The position numbers and the translations under genes are program-made. Positions 6,335-12,078 of a DNA stretch of 12,078 bases are shown one piece after another (position 1 is the first letter of the stretch; each line of letters starts with the position of its first letter). The notes below the pieces were generated by a model. The model searched no databases. It had not been told where the DNA came from and saw only the letters and a list, made by a program, of their open reading frames with translations. This DNA is from Rudanella sp. (GTDB taxonomy: Bacteria; Bacteroidota; Bacteroidia; Cytophagales; Spirosomataceae): assembly GCA_026785985.1 (NCBI GenBank), contig JAJAYX010000388.1:1-12078 (forward strand). Reading direction: 5' to 3'.

Positions 6335-6342
6335 TTAATTTG
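6335..6342 (+). promoter_or_regulatory. Possible -7 element for accC
   Basis: TTAATTTG matches 7 of 8 positions of TAnnTTTG and ends 7 bases before the ATG at 6350, which would give an almost leaderless transcript. TTCCTTTG (6326-6333), also 7 of 8, is an alternative. Neither has a clear -33 TTG, so the true promoter is uncertain. Confidence 0.25.
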
Positions 6343-6349
6343 CAGTATC

Positions 6350-7849
6350 ATGCCAGCTATCCGCAAACTACTCGTTGCCAACCGGGGCGAAATTGCCCTT
6401 CGCATTATGCGCACTTGCCGCGAAATGGGTATCCAGACCGTGGCCATTTATTCTGAAGCCGACCGGCACGCCCTGCACGTTCGCTATGCCGACGAGGCCG
6501 TATGCGTTGGTCCGGCCCCCTCGTCTGAATCCTACCTGAAAGCCGATGTCATCATTGATGTTTGTCGGCGGTTGGGGGTCGATGCCATTCATCCCGGCTA
6601 TGGGTTTCTGTCGGAGAATGCCAACTTCGCCCGGATGGTGCGCGAAGCCGGGTTGATTTTTGTTGGCCCTTCGCCCGAAAGCATTGAGGTGATGGGCAGC
6701 AAATTGGCCGCTAAAGCCGCCGTTGCCACCTACAACATTCCGATGGTGCCCGGAACTCCCTCGGCCATCACCAACCGGGCCGAAGCCAAAGTAATCTCAG
6801 CCCAGATTGGCTACCCCATTCTGATTAAAGCCAGCGCGGGCGGGGGGGGTAAAGGAATGCGGGTGGTGGAAAACGATCAGGAGTTTGATGAACAGATGGA
6901 CCGGGCCGTGAGTGAGGCTATCTCCTCGTTTGGCGATGGGTCGGTATTTATCGAGAAGTATGTTACCTCGCCCCGGCACGTCGAGATTCAGGTGCTGGGC
7001 GATCAGCACGGCAACATTATTCATTTGTTCGAGCGGGAATGCTCGGTGCAGCGACGGCACCAGAAAGTGATCGAAGAGGCTCCCTCGGCGGTGCTATCGC
7101 CTGAAATCAGGGCCGAAATGGGTCGTTGTGCCGTTGATGTGGCCCGTGCCTGTGGCTACTACGGAGCGGGAACGGTGGAGTTTATCATGGACAACGATCT
7201 GAATTTCTATTTTCTGGAAATGAACACCCGGTTACAGGTAGAACACCCGGTTACAGAGCTAATTACGGGTGTCGATCTGGTGAAGCAGATGATCTACGTG
7301 GCCGAGGGAAAGCCACTGACTATGAACCAGAACGACTTACAAATTAAGGGTCATGCTGTTGAGGTGCGCGTGTATGCCGAAGACCCGGCCAACAATTTCC
7401 TGCCCGATGTGGGTACGCTCCAAACCTATGTGCGGCCGCAGGGTAATGGCGTTCGGGTAGACGATGGTTTTGAGCAGGGAATGGAGATCCCGATTTATTA
7501 CGACCCAATGATTGCCAAACTCATCACCTATGGCAACGACCGCACCGAGGCCATTCAGAAAATGATCCGGGCCATCGACGAATACCAAATCACGGGAGTT
7601 CAGACAACACTACCGTTCTGTCGGTTTGTGATGGAACATGATGCGTTCACGTCGGGCAACTTCGACACGCATTTTGTGAGCCGCTATTTCATGCCGGAAG
7701 TATTAAAGCCTGAGATAAACGAAACAGAAATACAGTTAGCGGCTGTGTTGGCGGCTCAGTTGTTTCAGGATCGGAAGCCAGTTACGAAGGGCAACGGGCA
7801 ACGGGTTGAGGGGAATCGTAGTAAGTGGCGGGAACGACGGTTGAACTAA
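6350..7849 (+). CDS. accC: Biotin carboxylase subunit of an acyl-CoA carboxylase (AccC type)
   Basis: The 499-residue enzyme uses ATP and bicarbonate to carboxylate biotin on a carrier protein. All three domains are visible. The N-terminal domain is KLLVANRGEIALRIMR (6-21) to HPGYGFLSEN (81-90). The ATP-grasp domain has IKASAGGGGKGM (159-170), ERECSVQRRHQK (228-239) and EMNTRLQVEHPVTE (290-303). The C-terminal domain has VRVYAEDP (340-347). The key residues are present and no BCCP domain follows. The last 30 residues are a non-conserved basic tail encoded partly by a tandem GGGCAAC heptamer. No accB, accA/D or carboxyltransferase gene is adjacent, so whether it serves acetyl-CoA, propionyl-CoA or another acyl-CoA carboxylase is open. 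I chose ATG 6350, since an upstream in-frame ATG at 6272 adds 26 residues unlike the family and would overlap the divergent promoter. Confidence 0.93.
   Translation: MPAIRKLLVANRGEIALRIMRTCREMGIQTVAIYSEADRHALHVRYADEAVCVGPAPSSESYLKADVIIDVCRRLGVDAIHPGYGFLSENANFARMVREAGLIFVGPSPESIEVMGSKLAAKAAVATYNIPMVPGTPSAITNRAEAKVISAQIGYPILIKASAGGGGKGMRVVENDQEFDEQMDRAVSEAISSFGDGSVFIEKYVTSPRHVEIQVLGDQHGNIIHLFERECSVQRRHQKVIEEAPSAVLSPEIRAEMGRCAVDVARACGYYGAGTVEFIMDNDLNFYFLEMNTRLQVEHPVTELITGVDLVKQMIYVAEGKPLTMNQNDLQIKGHAVEVRVYAEDPANNFLPDVGTLQTYVRPQGNGVRVDDGFEQGMEIPIYYDPMIAKLITYGNDRTEAIQKMIRAIDEYQITGVQTTLPFCRFVMEHDAFTSGNFDTHFVSRYFMPEVLKPEINETEIQLAAVLAAQLFQDRKPVTKGNGQRVEGNRSKWRERRLN
7222..7256 (+). repeat. 16-bp direct repeat inside accC
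   Basis: GAACACCCGGTTACAG occurs at 7222-7237 and again at 7241-7256, separated by GTA. The offset of 19 bases puts the copies in different reading frames. Together they encode the conserved MNTRLQVEHPVTE active-site strand. Confidence 0.85.
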
Positions 7850-7850
7850 A

Positions 7851-7937
7851 ATGCTTAACTTTGATAAGAACGATTCTCAATCTTTACATGAGCCAACTGC
7901 CGACAGCAATGCCAGAGTGTTAGAGATTGCTGTATGA
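7851..7937 (+). CDS. Short ORF overlapping the hicA start (28 codons)
   Basis: An ATG one base behind the accC stop opens a 28-codon frame ending ...SNARVLEIAV. Its TGA overlaps the next gene's ATG as ATGA, the usual arrangement for translational coupling, as in hicB-hicA or hicA-hicB pairs. An in-frame stop at 7842-7844 excludes a longer version. The product is far shorter than a HicB antitoxin, which is normally at least about 70 residues. The ending resembles the last beta-strand of some HicB proteins, which is weak evidence. It could be a remnant antitoxin, a coupling peptide or chance. A TAnnTTTG match lies inside it, and if used it would leave this ATG untranscribed. Confidence 0.3.
   Translation: MLNFDKNDSQSLHEPTADSNARVLEIAV
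7856..7863 (+). promoter_or_regulatory. -7 element TAACTTTG before hicA
   Basis: This is an exact match to TAnnTTTG, 70 bases before the hicA ATG. No TTG is found 19-21 bases upstream; the nearest is only 12 bases away. If functional, hicA is transcribed from about 7869, inside the 28-codon ORF. Confidence 0.35.
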
Positions 7938-8140
7938 AGCAAGTTTCAGGCAAAGAGTTATGTCGTCTTCCGGAGCAACATGGCTGGGAGTTAAAGCGCA
8001 TCAATGGCAGTCATCAAATTTATATAATGCAGGGTCGTTCAGAGCGGATTTCTGTTCCGATACATGCTAACCAACCACTTAAAATTGGGTTGCTGAAGGC
8101 TTTGTTAAAAATAGCCAGCCTAGCCGAAGGTAGTTTGTAG
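7934..8140 (+). CDS. hicA: HicA-family (YcfA-like) mRNA interferase toxin
   Basis: The 68-residue protein matches the HicA fold, a small double-stranded-RNA-binding-like domain whose single histidine is essential for mRNA cleavage. Visible marks are the opening MKQVSGKELCRLPEQHGWEL (1-20), GSHQIY (25-30) with catalytic-type H27, SERISVPIHANQPLKIGLL (36-54), and the closing helix LKALLKIASLAEGSL. The length is normal for the family and no residue looks missing, so the toxin is probably intact. A hicB antitoxin gene is expected next to it, yet downstream there is only intergenic DNA and aspC, and upstream only a 28-codon ORF overlapping by ATGA. It may be controlled by a distant antitoxin, or be an orphan. 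No terminator hairpin is visible after it. Confidence 0.8.
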   Translation: MKQVSGKELCRLPEQHGWELKRINGSHQIYIMQGRSERISVPIHANQPLKIGLLKALLKIASLAEGSL

Positions 8141-8190
8141 AGTTTTATTTTTATTTTCTCAATGATACCCCCATTATTCTACAAACCTTA

Positions 8191-8198
8191 TACCTTTG
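8191..8198 (+). promoter_or_regulatory. -7 element TACCTTTG of the aspartate aminotransferase gene
   Basis: This is an exact TAnnTTTG match, predicting a transcript start near 8205 and a leader of about 37 bases. There is no TTG at the standard -33 distance. The same core TACCTTTG followed by YGG precedes carB. Confidence 0.5.
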
Positions 8199-8241
8199 TG
8201 GTCGATTTGTTGTCAAAATTACAACCGTATAATTCACCGTC

Positions 8242-9459
8242 ATGTCTGCAACACTCGAAGCCCTTCATCAGTTAGCTGATCGAATCAACGCGCTGGAGGA
8301 ATCCTCCACGCTGGCTATGACCAAAAAAGCCCGTGAGCTGGCCGCTCAGGGCCACCCCGTAATCAGCCTCAGCGTTGGTGAGCCTGATTTTAAAACCCCC
8401 AGACACATTTGCGATGCTGCCAAAAAAGCCATCGACGATGGTTTCCACGGCTATTCGCCCGTGCCGGGCTACCCTGATCTCCGTAAGGCTATTGCAGACA
8501 AGTTCAAACGAGACAACAACATCAACTGGAAACCGGAGAACATTGTGGTTTCGACCGGAGCCAAGCATTCGTTGGCCAATGTGATTAGCGTGTTGGTGAA
8601 CCCCGGCGATGAGGTGATCATTTTTGCCCCCTACTGGGTTAGCTACTCCGAAATGGTGAAACTGGCCGAAGGTCATTCAGTGGTGCTGGAAGGCGCCTTC
8701 GATAACGATTTTAAGGTGACCCCTGAGCAGTTTGAAGCCGCCGTTACCGACCGAACCAAGGTGGTAATGTTTGCCTCGCCCAATAATCCAACCGGCTCAG
8801 TGTATACAGAAGCTGAACTTCGTGCCATTGGCGAGGTGGTAGCCCGGCACGAGAACGTCTATGTGCTGGCCGACGAGATTTACGAATATATCAACTTCAC
8901 CGACGAAGGGCATTTCAGCATGGGGTCGATCCCCGAAATTGCCGACCGGGTAATCACGGTAAATGGCGTGGCCAAAGGCTTTGCTATGACAGGCTGGCGC
9001 GTTGGCTACATTGGTGCGGCCAAATGGATTGCCGACGGTGTGGACAAGTTACAGGGTCAGGTGACCTCCGGCACCAACTCTATTGCCCAAAAAGCCACTG
9101 TTGCGGCTCTCACCGGTACAATGGAGCCGACCTACGCCATGACCGAAGCCTACAAACGCCGGCGCGATTTGGTGGTTGGCCTGCTCAAAGAAATTCCGGG
9201 TTTCAACGTCAACGTGCCGACAGGGGCCTTCTATGCGTTCCCAGATATCAGCGCGTACTATGGCAAGTCGGATGGCAACATAACAGTAAATAACTCCGAC
9301 GATTTTGCGGACTGGCTTCTCAACACGGCTTACGTTTCGACCGTTGCGGGTTCGGGCTTTGGTGCCCCCAACTGCCTGCGTATCAGCACAGCCGCGGCCG
9401 ACGAGAATCTCGTAGAAGCCATTCGCCGGATTCGCGAAGCTGTGGCGACATTGCATTGA
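8242..9459 (+). CDS. aspC: Aspartate aminotransferase, class I (fold type I PLP enzyme)
   Basis: The 405-residue cytoplasmic aminotransferase interconverts aspartate and 2-oxoglutarate with oxaloacetate and glutamate. It belongs to the subgroup Ib type found in many bacteria. Visible marks are SLSVGEPDFKTP (42-53), GYSPVPGYPDLRKAIA (70-85), STGAKHSL (104-111), SPNNPTGSVY (179-188) with the PLP-contacting N182, DEIYEYI (211-217), VNGVAKGFAMTGWRVGY (240-256) with Schiff-base K245, and LRIS (379-382) with the substrate carboxylate-binding R380. Length and order are standard. ATG 8242 fits the promoter and family length. It stands alone between hicA and carB, with its own promoter and a very strong terminator. 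Aspartate is also a precursor of the pyrimidine pathway to which carB contributes, but the terminator argues against one operon. Related substrate specificities (prephenate, aromatic amino acids) cannot be excluded. Confidence 0.92.
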   Translation: MSATLEALHQLADRINALEESSTLAMTKKARELAAQGHPVISLSVGEPDFKTPRHICDAAKKAIDDGFHGYSPVPGYPDLRKAIADKFKRDNNINWKPENIVVSTGAKHSLANVISVLVNPGDEVIIFAPYWVSYSEMVKLAEGHSVVLEGAFDNDFKVTPEQFEAAVTDRTKVVMFASPNNPTGSVYTEAELRAIGEVVARHENVYVLADEIYEYINFTDEGHFSMGSIPEIADRVITVNGVAKGFAMTGWRVGYIGAAKWIADGVDKLQGQVTSGTNSIAQKATVAALTGTMEPTYAMTEAYKRRRDLVVGLLKEIPGFNVNVPTGAFYAFPDISAYYGKSDGNITVNNSDDFADWLLNTAYVSTVAGSGFGAPNCLRISTAAADENLVEAIRRIREAVATLH

Positions 9460-9478
9460 ACGACAATCGTTTCGGAGT

Positions 9479-9523
9479 AACAACCCCCACAACTTTTCAG
9501 GAAAGGTTGTGGGGGTTGTTTTT
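9479..9523 (+). terminator. Strong rho-independent terminator of aspC
   Basis: AACAACCCCCACAAC (9479-9493) and GTTGTGGGGGTTGTT (9506-9520) form a perfect 15-bp stem. It extends inward by a wobble and TTT/AAA pairs to a small loop, and the 3' arm runs into five T (9519-9523). It is the strongest hairpin in the window. Confidence 0.92.
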
Positions 9524-9560
9524 GATTGCCTTCGTTCTTTTCATTTACCTCGCGAACCCC

Positions 9561-9568
9561 TACCTTTG
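9561..9568 (+). promoter_or_regulatory. -7 element TACCTTTG of carB
   Basis: This is an exact TAnnTTTG match directly downstream of the aspC terminator. It predicts a start near 9575 and a leader of about 105 bases. A small GGGA/TCCC inverted repeat (9570-9583) would lie at the 5' end of the transcript. A second, looser candidate (TTAAACTTTG, 9611-9620) is nearer the gene. No binding site for a pyrimidine or arginine regulator is recognised. Confidence 0.45.
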
Positions 9569-9679
9569 CGGGATTTTTGTCCCTACTATTTCAGCGTGTC
9601 AAGCCAAGGATTAAACTTTGTGCAGGTTGAATTGTACATTCTCCGGTACGCCAGCTTATTTCATTACCCCCATTGAGAA

Positions 9680-12078
9680 ATGCCAAAGAATTCTAACATC
9701 CGCTCGGTTCTTATTATTGGCTCCGGCCCCATCGTTATCGGTCAGGCGTGCGAGTTCGACTACGCCGGTTCGCAGGCCGCCCGCTCCATTCGCGAAGAGG
9801 GCATTGAGGTTAGCCTGATCAACTCCAACCCGGCCACCATCATGACCGATCCCATCAATGCGGATCACGTGTATCTGTTGCCGCTGGAGAAAAAGTCGAT
9901 AGTCGAGATTCTGAAAAAGCACCAGGAAATGGGTTGCCCCATCGACGCGGTGTTACCTACAATGGGAGGCCAAACAGCGCTCAACCTCGCCATCGACTGC
10001 GAGAAGGCAGGGATCTGGGCCAAGTATGATGTCAAAATCATTGGGGTGGATATTAAGGCCATCGAGACCACCGAAGACCGCGAAAAGTTCCGGCTTCTGA
10101 TGATCGAACTGGGGGCGGGCGTTTGCAAAGGTCGCACGGCCCGCTCGTTTTTAGAGGGGAAAGAAATTGCCCAGGAAATTGGCTTTCCGCTCGTTATTCG
10201 GCCTTCGTACACGCTGGGAGGCACGGGGGGAGGGTTTGTAAATACGCCCGAAGAGTTTGATAAAGCGTTGACTCACGGCCTTCATGCCTCCCCCGTACAC
10301 GAGGTGTTGGTGGAGAAGAGCGTGATGGGCTGGAAAGAATATGAACTCGAACTGTTGCGCGACGGTAATGGTAATTTCGTGATTATTTGCTCCATCGAAA
10401 ATTTCGACCCGATGGGGATCCACACCGGCGATTCTATCACGGTGGCCCCGGCCATGACCCTGCCCGATACACTCTACCAGCAAATGCGTGACCTGGCCAT
10501 TCGGGTTATGGACGGGATCGGTAAGTTCGCAGGCGGCTGTAATATCCAGTTCTCGGTGAACCCCGAAACAGACGACATTATCGTGATCGAGGTGAACCCC
10601 CGCGTGAGCCGGTCGTCGGCACTGGCTTCCAAAGCAACGGGATACCCCATTGCCAAGATTGCCGCCAAAATGGCCGTTGGCTATAATCTGGATGAGTTAA
10701 TAAACCCGATCACGGGCACTACCTCAGCGTTTTTTGAACCCGCCATCGACTACGTGATTGTGAAAGTGCCGCGCTGGAACTTCGATAAGTTTCCGGGAGC
10801 CGATCGCTCATTGGGCTTGCAAATGAAATCGGTGGGCGAGGCAATGGGTATTGGCCGAAACTTCCAGGAGGCCCTGCAAAAAGCCTGTCAAAGCCTCGAA
10901 ATCCGGCGCAATGGCCTCGGTGCCGACGGTCGTGAATTGTCGGACATAGCCGCGCTGAAACACAGTTTGGCACACCCAAGCTGGAACCGGCTTTTTCATA
11001 TTTACGATGCGTTTAAAGCCGGAATGTCGTTCCGCACGATCCGTCAGCTTACCAAAATTGACCCCTGGTTTCTGCATCAGATTGAAGAACTGATTGAACT
11101 GGAGCGCGAAATTGCCCCCTACGATCTGGACGATCTGCCGCCCGAACTGCTTCGCACGGCCAAGCAAAAAGGCTACGCCGACCGTCAGTTGGCTCATATT
11201 CTGCAAGTTAAGGAGAGCAAGATTTATGACTTTCGCCAGAACCACAACATTCGGCGGGTGTATAAATGCGTGGATACCTGCGCGGCTGAGTTCGAGGCCA
11301 AAACGCCTTATTATTATTCAACGTTCAACAATCAGTTACCCATTACGCTCGACCGCCCGGAGCCGGTTTCTGACCTTCCCGGCAACGAGTCGGTTCGCTC
11401 TAACCGCAAAAAAGTGGTGATTCTGGGGTCTGGGCCTAACCGGATTGGACAGGGCATTGAGTTCGATTATTCGTGCGTTCACGGGGTACTAGCGGCCAAA
11501 GAAGCTGGTTACGAGACGATTATGATTAACTGTAATCCCGAAACCGTTTCGACCGACCCCGACATTGCCGACAAACTGTACTTCGAGCCGGTGTTCTGGG
11601 AACACGTTCACGCCATTATCATGCACGAACAGCCAGAGGGGGTGATTGTGCAGTTGGGCGGTCAAACGGCCCTGAAAATGGCCGAGAAGCTGACCCGATA
11701 CGGTATCAAAATCATTGGCACGAGTTGGGATGCGCTTGACCTCGCCGAAGACCGGGGCCGGTTCTCCAGCCTACTCCACGACCTCGACATTCCATATCCC
11801 AAATTTGGAACGGTGCGCGAGTCCGAAGCGGCCATTGAGTTGTCGCGGGAGTTGGGTTTCCCGCTGCTGGTGCGGCCCAGTTACGTGTTGGGTGGACAGA
11901 GCATGAAAATCGTGATTAATGAAACGGAACTGGAGCAACACGTGATGAAAATCCTGAGCGACATTCCCGACAACAACATCCTGCTCGACCACTTCCTCGA
12001 AAATGCCATTGAAGCCGAGGCCGATGCCATCTGCGACGGGGAGAATGTATATATCATCGGCATCATGGAGCATATCGA
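9680..12078 (+). CDS. carB: Carbamoyl-phosphate synthase large subunit (partial, 3' end outside window)
   Basis: About 799 codons are open from ATG 9680 to the right edge without a stop. CarB makes carbamoyl phosphate from bicarbonate, two ATP and ammonia supplied by the CarA glutaminase subunit, for arginine and pyrimidine synthesis. The internally duplicated structure is visible. The first synthetase half opens with GSGPIVIGQACEFDYAG (14-30), then RPSYTLGGTGGG, SIENFDPMGIHTGDSITVAP and VIEVNPRVSRSSALASKATG. A helical oligomerisation region follows. The second half opens near residue 583 with GSGPNRIGQGIEFDYS, then CNPETVSTDPD, QLGGQTALK and RPSYVLGGQSM. By comparison with the roughly 1,073-residue E. 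coli enzyme, the end of the second ATP-grasp unit and any allosteric domain are missing only because of the window edge. No carA lies upstream. Confidence 0.97.
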   Translation, partial: MPKNSNIRSVLIIGSGPIVIGQACEFDYAGSQAARSIREEGIEVSLINSNPATIMTDPINADHVYLLPLEKKSIVEILKKHQEMGCPIDAVLPTMGGQTALNLAIDCEKAGIWAKYDVKIIGVDIKAIETTEDREKFRLLMIELGAGVCKGRTARSFLEGKEIAQEIGFPLVIRPSYTLGGTGGGFVNTPEEFDKALTHGLHASPVHEVLVEKSVMGWKEYELELLRDGNGNFVIICSIENFDPMGIHTGDSITVAPAMTLPDTLYQQMRDLAIRVMDGIGKFAGGCNIQFSVNPETDDIIVIEVNPRVSRSSALASKATGYPIAKIAAKMAVGYNLDELINPITGTTSAFFEPAIDYVIVKVPRWNFDKFPGADRSLGLQMKSVGEAMGIGRNFQEALQKACQSLEIRRNGLGADGRELSDIAALKHSLAHPSWNRLFHIYDAFKAGMSFRTIRQLTKIDPWFLHQIEELIELEREIAPYDLDDLPPELLRTAKQKGYADRQLAHILQVKESKIYDFRQNHNIRRVYKCVDTCAAEFEAKTPYYYSTFNNQLPITLDRPEPVSDLPGNESVRSNRKKVVILGSGPNRIGQGIEFDYSCVHGVLAAKEAGYETIMINCNPETVSTDPDIADKLYFEPVFWEHVHAIIMHEQPEGVIVQLGGQTALKMAEKLTRYGIKIIGTSWDALDLAEDRGRFSSLLHDLDIPYPKFGTVRESEAAIELSRELGFPLLVRPSYVLGGQSMKIVINETELEQHVMKILSDIPDNNILLDHFLENAIEAEADAICDGENVYIIGIMEHI

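Noticed and set aside
6272..6349. Longer accC start at ATG 6272
   Set aside because: The 26 extra residues look nothing like biotin carboxylase N termini and lie in the divergent promoter region; the family begins at MPAIRKLLVANRGE.
8272..8676. A 134-codon open frame on the minus strand within aspC
   Set aside because: It is a shadow of the aminotransferase coding strand, with no family resemblance and no promoter.
1..12078. Insertion sequences, integrase, phage, tRNA or CRISPR elements
   Set aside because: I found no transposase or integrase motifs, terminal inverted repeats with target duplications, tRNA-like folds or regular repeat-spacer units.

Overview
The window reads as chromosomal DNA of a Bacteroidota bacterium, most likely of the order Cytophagales (Spirosoma-like). 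The reasons are four: several start regions carry the Bacteroidota -7 promoter element TAnnTTTG and visible Shine-Dalgarno sequences are weak; there is a 60-residue Hc1-type histone-like protein of the kind common in this phylum; the heptose kinase is monofunctional; and the protein sequences look like cytophagal ones. The genus is inferred from recall of protein families, not from a search. Gene density is high, with no gap longer than about 220 bases between genes.

Left part (1-2772): the last codons of an unidentified gene, then rfaE1 (LPS heptose kinase). Next come three small exported proteins on the + strand: a Thr/Asn/Gln/Gly/Ser-rich low-complexity protein, a short basic Pro/Arg-rich protein, and an NTF2/DUF4440-like protein. 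The last two are each preceded almost immediately by a strong hairpin.

Middle (2747-4884): a minus-strand membrane acyltransferase overlaps the NTF2-like gene tail to tail. It diverges from a MaoC-type (R)-specific enoyl-CoA hydratase. That gene converges on the minus-strand Hc1 histone-like gene across a probably bidirectional terminator.

Centre (4885-7849): a minus-strand alpha-oxoamine synthase, a PLP enzyme of the serine palmitoyltransferase/KBL/BioF family and a candidate for the first step of sphingolipid or sulfonolipid synthesis. It has a GTG start, the best promoter in the window and a T-tract terminator. It diverges from a biotin carboxylase (accC-type) that has no BCCP gene beside it.

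Right part (7850-12078): a 28-codon ORF overlapping (ATGA) an orphan hicA-type toxin gene, then a class I aspartate aminotransferase with a very strong terminator, then carB, which runs off the right edge after about 799 codons.

Most genes are independent housekeeping units for the envelope (rfaE1, acyltransferase, oxoamine synthase), acyl-CoA metabolism (MaoC, AccC) and nitrogen metabolism (AspC, CarB). I see no large novel multigene system. The points most worth a second look are the hicA gene without a normal hicB, the lipid-type oxoamine synthase, and the cluster of exported low-complexity proteins separated by hairpins.
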